Part shown: in pieces, positions 34,853 through 42,239 of the stretch
Position numbering within the stretch: the stretch's first letter is position 1
How the letters are laid out: the number at the start of each line of letters is the position of its first letter
Assembly: GCF_009604385.1 (NCBI RefSeq)
Contig: NZ_WEGJ01000004.1
Span: forward strand, 62,001-126,000
DNA: 64,000 nucleotides
Direction: 5' to 3'
Source of the DNA: Streptomyces smaragdinus
GTDB lineage: Bacteria > Actinomycetota > Actinomycetes > Streptomycetales > Streptomycetaceae
The notes under the pieces: generated by a model
Databases searched by the model: none
What the model was told of the DNA's origin: nothing
Seen by the model: the letters and a program-made list of their open reading frames with translations, nothing else
Translations under genes and position numbers: made by a program

Positions 34853-35869
34853 TCAGGACGCCGTGCGGTACACCCAGTCGTTCATGGAGACGACGTAGTC
34901 GTTCCGGTTCTCCCGGTACTCCATGCAGTACGTGGTCGGATACCAGCCCGCGATCCGCCAGGCACGCGGCTGCCTGAACGGCACGCAGCGGTCGGCGACG
35001 GCGCCCGTGCGCAGGTCCTCGAACCACTTGGTGGTGATCATCGCCTCGTAGAAGGAGACCTCGCCGTCGTAGGCGCCGTAGATCCAGGTGTGGGTGAAGG
35101 GCACGCCGTGGAACTCGGGCGCGGTGTCGTCGATGAGGTGGTTGCCCATGGCGGGCTCGACCGCGTCGAGGTCCTTGAAGACGGGGTCGACGTAGCGCCC
35201 GGGCACCGGGATCTTGGCGCGCGCGTAGTCGTCGCAGTCGGTCACGACCGGGCAGGGGCCGGTCCGAATGGCGTTACGGCCGGCAAGGGACTGGATATAG
35301 AAGTGGACGTCGAAGTGCGGGACGTCGTAGACCCCGGGCGGGATGTGCCCCATGGGGTTGTAGTTGGTCAGCGACCAGTTGAACGGGGTGTCCACGTTCT
35401 CCAGGAACGCCTCGGGCATGTCGAGGACGCCCTCGTGCCCGACGGCGCACTCCGTGTGGAGGTCGAGCCGGCCGTCGCCGTCCTTGTCGAAGCAGTACGT
35501 GCCGTCGCTGACCGCGGTCGGCAGATTCCGCAGGGTGGCGGGCGTGAAGGTGACGCCCATCGCCACCGGGCGGTGACCGGACCGCTGGGTGTAGCCCCGG
35601 AGGAAGCCGTCGCCGCGCGGGATCGCGGTGCCGTACTCCGCGCACGGCCCCCGGTAGGAGCGGGTGGTGCGCAGCAGCCGGCCGGCGGTCTGCTCCGGGA
35701 CGTGTACGGTGCGCTCCCGGCCGTGGGTGTCGCGCGGCGCCTGACACAGGGTGGTGAGCCCGGCGTCGGTGCCGGTCGCGGCGCCCGAGCCCGCGGCGAG
35801 GAAGCCGAGGGACAGGACCGCGGCGAGCAGGGCGCGGCGTAAGCGTTTCTCGGGGCGTGACTGGACCAT
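34853..35869 (-). CDS. Secreted DUF5602/TTHB210-like protein
   Basis: A 338-residue exported protein. After the chosen ATG 35869 (AGGAGG five bases upstream; an earlier in-frame ATG has no such site) there is a signal peptide with RRALLAAVLSLGFLAAGSGA. The mature domain contains HIPPGVYDVPHFDVHFYIQ, a His-rich stretch I associate with TTHB210-like/DUF5602 proteins; His residues there may bind metal. A DKDGDGRLD segment looks like a calcium-binding loop. Function unknown. Gap 34640-34852 before it on the other side shows no gene. Confidence 0.75.
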   Translation of the reverse strand: MVQSRPEKRLRRALLAAVLSLGFLAAGSGAATGTDAGLTTLCQAPRDTHGRERTVHVPEQTAGRLLRTTRSYRGPCAEYGTAIPRGDGFLRGYTQRSGHRPVAMGVTFTPATLRNLPTAVSDGTYCFDKDGDGRLDLHTECAVGHEGVLDMPEAFLENVDTPFNWSLTNYNPMGHIPPGVYDVPHFDVHFYIQSLAGRNAIRTGPCPVVTDCDDYARAKIPVPGRYVDPVFKDLDAVEPAMGNHLIDDTAPEFHGVPFTHTWIYGAYDGEVSFYEAMITTKWFEDLRTGAVADRCVPFRQPRAWRIAGWYPTTYCMEYRENRNDYVVSMNDWVYRTAS

Positions 35870-35977
35870 CCCGGCCTCCTGGACGAGCGAAAGGGCACTT
35901 TCGCCAGAAATTACCAGGGGGGGCAATCGCCCTGACTTATCTGCGGAAACAGATGTCGGGGTTCCGGGTACGCCCGG

Positions 35978-36769
35978 TCAGTGGGCCGTCCAGCCCCCGT
36001 CCATGACCAGCGACGTTCCGGTGACGAACGACGTCCGCGGGCCGCAGAGGTAGGCCACGGCGTCGGCCACCTCGACGGGCTCGATGAGCCGTTTGACGGC
36101 GGTGTCGGCCAGCAGCACCTCGGCGACGACCCGTTCGGCGGGGATGCCGTGCGCGGCGGCCTGGCCCTCGATCTGCCGCTCGACCAGCGGGGTGCGGACG
36201 TATCCGGGGCAGACGCAGTTGGACGTCACCCCGTGGGCCGCCCCCTCCAGCGCGGTGACCTTGGACAGTCCCTCCAGACCGTGCTTGGCGGCGACGTAGG
36301 CGGACTTGTACGCGGAGGCGCGCAGCCCGTGCACGGAGGAGATGTTGACGACGCGCCCCCACCCCTGCCCGTACATGTGCGGCAGGGCGCCGCGGATCAG
36401 CCGGAACGGGGCCTCGAGCATCACCGTGAGGATCCGCGCGAAGGTCTGCGGCGGGAACTGCTCGAGGGGGCTGACCAGTTGCAGGCCGGCGTTGTTCACC
36501 AGGATGTCGGTGCCGGCCGCGGCCTGTTCGGCGGCGTCGAGGTCGGTGAGGTCCAGGGGCTGCGCCACGACGGCGCCGGGCAGGCCGGCGGCGGCGGACG
36601 TGAGGGCGTCGAGGCCGTCCGCGTCCAGATCCACGGCGCGGACCTTCGCGCCGGCGGCGGCCAGCCGCAGCGCGCAGGCCCGGCCGATGCCGCCGGCCGC
36701 GCCGGTGACGAGGGCGGTGCGGCCCGTGAGGTCGGTGGGTTCGGGGGCGGAGGGTGGGGTGTGCGCCAT
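35978..36769 (-). CDS. 3-hydroxybutyrate dehydrogenase (SDR family)
   Basis: A 263-residue classical short-chain dehydrogenase. TGAAGGIGRA binds NAD, NNAG follows, and the active site is Ser in NISSVHG with Tyr and Lys in SAYVAAKHG. HGLRASAYKSAYVAAKHGLEG and IEPVEVADAVAYLCG are characteristic of D-3-hydroxybutyrate dehydrogenases, which interconvert 3-hydroxybutyrate and acetoacetate in ketone body/PHB turnover. No acetoacetate-handling genes flank it, so the physiological substrate is not confirmed by context. Confidence 0.9.
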   Translation of the reverse strand: MAHTPPSAPEPTDLTGRTALVTGAAGGIGRACALRLAAAGAKVRAVDLDADGLDALTSAAAGLPGAVVAQPLDLTDLDAAEQAAAGTDILVNNAGLQLVSPLEQFPPQTFARILTVMLEAPFRLIRGALPHMYGQGWGRVVNISSVHGLRASAYKSAYVAAKHGLEGLSKVTALEGAAHGVTSNCVCPGYVRTPLVERQIEGQAAAHGIPAERVVAEVLLADTAVKRLIEPVEVADAVAYLCGPRTSFVTGTSLVMDGGWTAH

Positions 36770-36873
36770 GACGGCAGGCTAGGCAGCGCGCCCCCCGCGG
36801 GCCGATGTGCACCGGCCACACAATCCCCCGGGGCGCGGTGGAGTGTCCCCCCATGCGCCCGGGGGCCGCCCCG

Positions 36874-37353
36874 TCAGAACTCCCCGGCCGGCTCGAACCA
36901 GGCGGGGCCCTCGGCCTGCGCGTGCTTGATCCGTACCAGGGAGAAGTCCTCGAGCTCCGGCAGCTCGTCCAGCGGGAACCAGCCGACCTCGAGGGACTCG
37001 TCGTCGTTCACCCGCGCCTCGCCGCCGACCGGGCGGCAGCGGAAGGTGATGTCCATGAACTGGCACCGGTCGCCGTTGGGGTACGTGACGGGCTGCAGCC
37101 CCTGGACCAGCACCACCCGCTCCGGGATGACACGGACCCCGGTCTCCTCCAGCACCTCGCGGGCGGCGGTCAGCGCCGGCTGCTCCCCCGGCTCGGCGAT
37201 CCCGCCGAGCACCGACCAGCGGCCGGTGTCCACCCGGCGGTTGAGCAGCACGCGGCCGTCGTCGTCGAGGACCACGGCGGAGATGCCGGGCAGGAAGAGC
37301 AGCTGCTTGCCCACGCCGGCGCGCAGCTCACGGATGAAGTCGGGAGTCGCCAT
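36874..37353 (-). CDS. NUDIX hydrolase
   Basis: A 159-residue NUDIX protein. The box GGIAEPGEQPALTAAREVLEETGV fits G-x5-E-x7-R-E-U-x-E-E-x-G-U and would bind the metal and the diphosphate. The family hydrolyses nucleoside diphosphate-linked compounds; the substrate is not predictable. ATG 37353. It stands alone, same strand as its neighbours. Confidence 0.94.
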   Translation of the reverse strand: MATPDFIRELRAGVGKQLLFLPGISAVVLDDDGRVLLNRRVDTGRWSVLGGIAEPGEQPALTAAREVLEETGVRVIPERVVLVQGLQPVTYPNGDRCQFMDITFRCRPVGGEARVNDDESLEVGWFPLDELPELEDFSLVRIKHAQAEGPAWFEPAGEF

Positions 37354-37387
37354 ACGGCCACCCTACGGCGGCGGGGCGGACGGCTCC

Positions 37388-37948
37388 TCAGGTCTCCGCG
37401 GGGGTCTCGGGCCGCATCCGCATCCGGTCGCGGATCACCCGCACCGCGTCCTGGGCGTCGTCCACGGTGACCGTGAACACGTGATCGCCCACCAGCCGCA
37501 GCCGGAACCCCTCGCCGCGGCGCACCACCACACAGGTGCCCTTGTCGGGCCGCCAGCGGTAGCCCCAGCCGCCCCAGTGCCGGGGTGTGATCACCGTGAC
37601 GAACTCGGCGCCCAGCACCTGGTCGAGGGGGATCCGGCGGCGCGGCACCCCGAGGTGGCCGCAGCGCACCTCCAGATGCCGGTCGTCGACCTTCACCGCC
37701 ACATGGACGAACGCGAGGGTGCCGAACAGGACCAGTACGCCGGCGGCGATACAGCCGACGATGGACATCACCAGCGGGGCGAGGCCGGAGGTGAAGGGCG
37801 ATTCGACGGCCAGCTCGATACCGAGCGCCATACAGGCCGCGCCCACGGCCGCCAGCGGCCACTGGACACGGTTTCTCGCCCTGCCGGTCCAGACGGCCGC
37901 CGGGGCGGAAAGGGGGATGGGGGTGTCGCCGGGGGGTTGCGCCCTCAT
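37388..37948 (-). CDS. Two-helix membrane protein of unknown function
   Basis: A 186-residue protein I cannot name. Two hydrophobic segments (about residues 30-50 and 58-82) form a membrane hairpin, followed by a soluble beta-rich C-terminal domain with RRIPLDQVLGAEFVTVITPRHWGGWGYRWRP and VVVRRGEGFRLRLV, a pattern of small PH-like membrane-anchored proteins common in Streptomyces. It is a single gene between the NUDIX and racemase genes. Confidence 0.8.
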   Translation of the reverse strand: MRAQPPGDTPIPLSAPAAVWTGRARNRVQWPLAAVGAACMALGIELAVESPFTSGLAPLVMSIVGCIAAGVLVLFGTLAFVHVAVKVDDRHLEVRCGHLGVPRRRIPLDQVLGAEFVTVITPRHWGGWGYRWRPDKGTCVVVRRGEGFRLRLVGDHVFTVTVDDAQDAVRVIRDRMRMRPETPAET

Positions 37949-37971
37949 GGCGCCAGCCTACGCCCGTCGGC

Positions 37972-38799
37972 TCACCCCGGCAGGTACGCGGCGGAGAGCA
38001 GCCGGCCCTCCGCGTAGGCGAGCGCCTGGGCGGGCAGCTCGGCGCGGCGGCCGCTGTGGATCACCGTGAGCCGGCCGTACGGACCGGCCTGCGTCTGCGT
38101 CTGTGTCTGTGTCTGCGGGAGGGGCGCGCTGCCGATGCGGCGCAGGGCCTGCGCGGCGACGGCGTCGGCGGAGCCGTGGAAGGCGACGGGGAGGCCGTCG
38201 GGGAGCTGGACGGCGGTGCGGATCTGTTCGGCGACGAGCTCGTAGTGCGTGCAGCCGAGGACCAGGGCGCGCAGCCCGCGCGGGGTCTGTCCGGCGGCGG
38301 CGGCCACCGCGGCGGCCACGGCGTTCTCGTCGGCCTGCTCGACGGCCTCCGCCAGGCCCGGGCAGGGCACCTCCGTCACGTCGGTGCCGCCCGCGAAGGC
38401 GGTGATCAGGCCGCGCTGGTAGGCGCTGCCGGTGGTGGCGGGGGTGGCCCAGACAGCGACGGGGCCGCCGGCGGCCGCGGCGGGCTTGATCGCGGGGACG
38501 GTGCCGATCACCGGGATCCGGGGCTCGAACTCCGCCCGGGTCGCCTCCAGGGCGTGCACGGTGGCGGTGTTGCAGGCGATGATCAGGGCGTCCGGCTCGT
38601 AGGCGGCCGCGGCGCGGGCGCACGCGAGGGCGTGACCGCTGAGGTCCTCGGGGGTCCGCGGGCCCCACGGCATGCCGTCGGGGTCACCCGAAAGAATGAG
38701 GTGCGCGTCGGGGCGCAGCCGGCGCACGGCCGCGGCCGCCGCGAGCAGCCCGATGCCTGAGTCGACCAGGGCGATCACGGGCGCGGTGTTGTTCGGCAC
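37972..38799 (-). CDS. Aspartate/glutamate racemase family protein (MurI-like)
   Basis: A 275-residue protein with the two-cysteine active site of glutamate racemases: IACNTAT (about residue 75) and GCTHYEL (about residue 187). Classical MurI makes D-Glu for peptidoglycan, but it usually starts with an IGVFDSGVGG-like loop, and here IALVDSGIGLL is less conserved, so this may be a paralogue with another amino acid substrate. A QTQTQTQTQ tract near residue 230 is encoded by a hexanucleotide repeat. It is divergent from the glycosyltransferase gene, 56 bases away. Confidence 0.85.
   Translation of the reverse strand: MPNNTAPVIALVDSGIGLLAAAAAVRRLRPDAHLILSGDPDGMPWGPRTPEDLSGHALACARAAAAYEPDALIIACNTATVHALEATRAEFEPRIPVIGTVPAIKPAAAAGGPVAVWATPATTGSAYQRGLITAFAGGTDVTEVPCPGLAEAVEQADENAVAAAVAAAAGQTPRGLRALVLGCTHYELVAEQIRTAVQLPDGLPVAFHGSADAVAAQALRRIGSAPLPQTQTQTQTQAGPYGRLTVIHSGRRAELPAQALAYAEGRLLSAAYLPG
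38090..38113 (-). repeat. In-frame hexanucleotide repeat in the racemase gene
   Basis: Four tandem units of CAGACR (minus strand) encode Gln-Thr repeats. Unit length is a multiple of three, so slippage would change tract length without a frameshift. Confidence 0.8.
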
Positions 38800-38855
38800 G
38801 GAATCACTTTAAATGATCGAGGCCACCGGCCCCGAAACTGCGGCACACTGCGGCC

Positions 38856-40016
38856 GTGACCTCCAACGACTGGCTCACCTGGACCGCCGTCGCCTCGCTC
38901 GCCGGCTGGCTGTGGCTGCTGCTCGGCCAGGGCGGCTTCTGGCGCACCGACGTACGGCTGCCGCGACACACCCCGCCCGCCGACTGGCCGGCGGTGGCCG
39001 TCGTCGTACCGGCCCGCGACGAGGCGGCCGTCCTGCCGGACAGTCTGCCGTCGCTGCTCGCCCAGGACTATCCGGGTCCGGTACGGATCTTCCTGATCGA
39101 CGACGGCAGCACGGACGGCACCGGGGAGCTGGCGGCGCGGCTGGCCGCCGAGCACGGCGGGCCGGGGCTGACGGTGGACTCGCCGGGTGAGCCGGCGGAG
39201 GGCTGGACGGGCAAGCTGTGGGCGGTGCGGCACGGGATCGCCCTGGCCCGCGAGCGGACGGACGCCGAGTACCTGCTGCTGACGGACGCCGACATCGCGC
39301 ACCGCCCGGACAGTCTGCGCGAGCTGGTGAGCGCCGCCCGCTTTGGCGGGTACGACATGGTGTCGCAGATGGCGCGGCTGCGGGTGGCCACCGGCTGGGA
39401 GCGGCTGATCGTGCCGGCGTTCGTGTACTTCTTCGGCCAGCTCTATCCGTTCCGCTGGGTGAACAACCCCGGCGCCCGCACCGCCGCGGCGGCCGGGGGC
39501 TGCGTCCTGCTGCGTACGGACGCGGCCGTACGGTCCCGGGTCCCGGAGTCGATCCGCCGCGCGGTGATCGACGACGTGTCCCTCGCCCGGGCGGTCAAGC
39601 GCGACGGCGGGCGGATCTGGCTGGGGCTGGCGGACCACGTCGACAGCGTGCGCCCGTATCCCCGGCTCGCGGAGCTGTGGCGGATGGTGTCGCGCAGCGC
39701 GTACGCCCAGCTGCTGCACAGCCCGCTGCTGCTCGCGGGGACGGTGCTGGGGCTCCTGGTGATCTACGTGGTGCCGCCGCTGGCGGTCGTGGCCGGGCTG
39801 CTGGGCGGGCCCGGGGCGGCGCTCGCGGCGGGCGGTGCGGCGTGGGCGCTGATGGCGGCCAGCTTCTGGCCGATGCTGCGGTACTACGGGCTGCGGCCGT
39901 GGGACGCGCCGCTGCTGCCGTTCACGGCGGTGCTGTATCTGCTGATGACGGTGGACTCCGCCGTGCGGCACTACCGCGGGCGCGGTGCGGCCTGGAAGGG
40001 CCGCACCTACGCCTGA
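38856..40016 (+). CDS. HpnB-like family 2 glycosyltransferase
   Basis: A 386-residue membrane glycosyltransferase. An N-terminal membrane segment (WTAVASLAGWLWLLLG) is followed by the GT-A domain (VVVPARDEAAVLPDSLPSLL, IDDGSTDGT, DAD, later DDVSLARAVKRDGG) and two or three C-terminal membrane segments (about residues 290-350), then HYRGRGAAWKGRTY. GWTGKLWAVRHGI and the closing WKGRTY match hopene-associated HpnB proteins. No hopanoid genes (shc, hpnC-H) flank it here, so the acceptor is uncertain. The GTG start is in a 56-base divergent promoter region with the racemase. Confidence 0.88.
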   Translation: MTSNDWLTWTAVASLAGWLWLLLGQGGFWRTDVRLPRHTPPADWPAVAVVVPARDEAAVLPDSLPSLLAQDYPGPVRIFLIDDGSTDGTGELAARLAAEHGGPGLTVDSPGEPAEGWTGKLWAVRHGIALARERTDAEYLLLTDADIAHRPDSLRELVSAARFGGYDMVSQMARLRVATGWERLIVPAFVYFFGQLYPFRWVNNPGARTAAAAGGCVLLRTDAAVRSRVPESIRRAVIDDVSLARAVKRDGGRIWLGLADHVDSVRPYPRLAELWRMVSRSAYAQLLHSPLLLAGTVLGLLVIYVVPPLAVVAGLLGGPGAALAAGGAAWALMAASFWPMLRYYGLRPWDAPLLPFTAVLYLLMTVDSAVRHYRGRGAAWKGRTYA

Positions 40017-40019
40017 CGG

Positions 40020-40043
40020 CCCCCGGTCACTTGCGGCCGGGGG
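40020..40043. terminator. Hairpin between convergent glycosyltransferase and TerD genes
   Basis: CCCCCGG (40020-40026) pairs with CCGGGGG (40037-40043) around ten bases. It overlaps the stop codon of the TerD gene and would act in both directions. Confidence 0.45.
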
Positions 40044-41358
40044 TCCACTGCATGCCCCAGCCGTACGCCTGGTCGATGGTGCGCTGCGGGCTCATCCCGC
40101 GGGGCACCACGAGATAGCGGGCCTCGCGCTGGACCAGCAGATCCCCGCCGTTGTTGGTGATCAGCGCGAGCGCGCAGACGGTGGACGGGACGGTGCACTC
40201 GTCGAGGGAGAAGTCGATGGGCGCGCCGTGCTGCGGCTGCAGGGTGACCGTGGCGTTGAGGCCGGAGAAGCTGCGGGCGCCCTCGTAGATCGTGACGAAG
40301 ATCAGGATGCGCCGGAAGGCCTGGGTGGCGTCGAGGTTGATGGTGAGGTTCTCGCCGGTGGCCACGGCGCCGGTGCGGTCGTCGCCGTCGAGGTGGATGA
40401 ACGGCGGCATCTGCAGCGAGCCGAAGGCGTTGCCGAGGGCCTGGACGACGCCCTTGGAGCCGTCGACGAGCTCGAACAGCGCGCACAGGTCGAGGTCGAG
40501 GTCGTTGTGCATGGCGACGGCGCGGCCGCGTTTGGAGCCCCAGCCCTTGAACTGCTTGCGCACCTCCCAGTTGAGGTTCACCCGCATCACGCCGGTCGTG
40601 CCGCCCTGCTTGGACAGCGAGACGGCGGGCGCGGCCTTGGTGAGCGTGACCCGGGTCGGCGCGGGCGGCGACGGGGGCGCGGGCGGCGGGGTGTGCGGCA
40701 CGGGCGCCGGGGGCGGAGTCGGTGCCACGTACGGGGACGGCGGCGGGGCCGGCGTCGCGATCGTCGGCGTCGGAGTCCGCACGGGCGCGGGCGGGGGCGT
40801 GCGCTGCGGCGGGGGCGCCGGGGCGTGCTGCGGTTCGTCGACGCTGATGCCGAAGTCCGTAGCCAGGCCCTCCAGTCCGCTGTTGTAGCCCTGGCCGACG
40901 GCCCGGAACTTCCACGAGCCCTGGCGCCGGTACAGCTCCCCCAGGATGAACGCGGTCTCCGCGCGGGCGTCCGTCACCTCGTAGCTCATCAGCTCCGCGC
41001 CACCGGCGGCGTTCAGGACCCGCACCCGCAGTCCGGGCACCTGCCCGAAGTTCCCGCCGTCCGCGGACGCGCACAGCACGATGCGCTCGACCGCGGGCTC
41101 GACCCGGCCGAGGTCGACGCCGATCAGATCGAGGCTCTGCGCGCCGCCGGTCCGCTTCCCCTCGTGCCGGACGGCGCCCGAGGAGTGGGCCGGCTGGTTG
41201 TAGAAGACGAAGTCGGCGTCGCTGCGGACCCGGCCGCTGCTCAGCAGCAGCAGCGCGGACGCGTCCACGTCCGGCACCCCGGGTCCCGGCCGCCAGCCGA
41301 GCTCCACCCGCACCGACGGCACGGCGACCGCCGCGTTCTCTCCCTTGCGCAACGACAT
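40027..41358 (-). CDS. Two-domain TerD-family protein with a Pro-rich linker
   Basis: A 443-residue protein with one TerD domain at each end (about residues 1-185 and 255-440), joined by a ~70-residue linker of PPPAP/TPTP repeats. Each domain has the acidic calcium-binding stretches of the family ([10 protein letters not shown] and [15 protein letters not shown]). TerD proteins belong to tellurite/stress systems and in Streptomyces influence calcium response and differentiation. The ATG 41358 is chosen for GAGAGG eight bases upstream (GTG 41364 is an alternative). The divergent neighbour is the Pro/Gln-rich protein it often accompanies. Confidence 0.93.
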   Translation of the reverse strand: MSLRKGENAAVAVPSVRVELGWRPGPGVPDVDASALLLLSSGRVRSDADFVFYNQPAHSSGAVRHEGKRTGGAQSLDLIGVDLGRVEPAVERIVLCASADGGNFGQVPGLRVRVLNAAGGAELMSYEVTDARAETAFILGELYRRQGSWKFRAVGQGYNSGLEGLATDFGISVDEPQHAPAPPPQRTPPPAPVRTPTPTIATPAPPPSPYVAPTPPPAPVPHTPPPAPPSPPAPTRVTLTKAAPAVSLSKQGGTTGVMRVNLNWEVRKQFKGWGSKRGRAVAMHNDLDLDLCALFELVDGSKGVVQALGNAFGSLQMPPFIHLDGDDRTGAVATGENLTINLDATQAFRRILIFVTIYEGARSFSGLNATVTLQPQHGAPIDFSLDECTVPSTVCALALITNNGGDLLVQREARYLVVPRGMSPQRTIDQAYGWGMQWTPGRK

Positions 41359-41602
41359 CCCCACGCCCTCTCACCCACGGAAGAACCCCAGGACCACACG
41401 GTATTGCCAAAGGACCGCGACGAGCCCCCGATCGGGCGTTTCACAAGGTACCCGGACCAGCCCTTAACAGGATCTCAACACCGCGGAAGGTCCGATTTCC
41501 CCAAGTTCATTCGGATTGGTGACATGCGGTCACTCCGAACACGTAAAACAACCCTCTTATCGGTCTCCCCAACGAGTACATGGTGGGCTTAACTTATGGG
41601 TC

Positions 41603-42145
41603 ATGACCTCCCCCCGCACGTATGGCGGCGGCTACTACGCGCCTCCCTCCTTCCCGGACACCCCGATCTACGACTCCCTGGTCGCCGAGCGGGGTACCCC
41701 TCAGATCGCCCCGATCCGGGTCTCCTCGTACGACACGGGCAGTTCGCTGCCCGCGCTGCCCCCCGCGCGCCCGGCCCTGCCCGCCGCTCCCGCGCCCCAG
41801 CAGCCGTCCTACCCGCAGCAGGCGTACCCGCAGCAGCAGGCGTATCCGCAGCCGGCCCAGCAGACGCCGCCGCGCGGCTTCCCGGGGGCCCCGCAGCCGC
41901 CGGCGCCGCAGCCGTTCGTCCCGCAGCAGGCGCAGCACCCGCGCTACGCCCCGCAGCAGCAGCCGCAGGCCCGCCCGGCGCTGGGCCCGGGCACCGGCGC
42001 GCAGAGCACGGTCTCCACGGGGTACGAGGCGATGCGCCCGGTGCAGCCGCGCCCCGCGCCCGCGCCGCAGGCCCCGCAGCCGTCGTACACCGACCCCTAC
42101 GGCCGGCCTTACCAGCAACAGCCCTACGGGGGGCGCGGGTACTGA
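41603..42145 (+). CDS. Pro/Gln-rich protein next to TerD (DUF6643-like)
   Basis: A 180-residue low-complexity protein. The N-terminus MTSPRTYGGGYYAPPSFPDTPIYDSLVAERG is well-ordered and recognisable from Streptomyces TerD neighbourhoods; then come Gln-Pro-Tyr repeats (SYPQQAYPQQQAYPQP) and a Tyr/Pro/Gly-rich end. The start ATG 41603 has no ribosome site but TAACTT seven bases upstream, so the mRNA may be leaderless. The 244-base region 41359-41602 is the divergent promoter region with the TerD gene; I see no gene in it. The function is unknown; a disordered scaffold is plausible. Confidence 0.85.
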   Translation: MTSPRTYGGGYYAPPSFPDTPIYDSLVAERGTPQIAPIRVSSYDTGSSLPALPPARPALPAAPAPQQPSYPQQAYPQQQAYPQPAQQTPPRGFPGAPQPPAPQPFVPQQAQHPRYAPQQQPQARPALGPGTGAQSTVSTGYEAMRPVQPRPAPAPQAPQPSYTDPYGRPYQQQPYGGRGY

Positions 42146-42239
42146 AGCGTCACGGCCGGCCCCCACCGCAGGCGCTACGGTGGACCACCGACCGCCGAAC
42201 GCAAGGCAGTAACGCACGCAGTGGGGGCAGAGCGCGACC

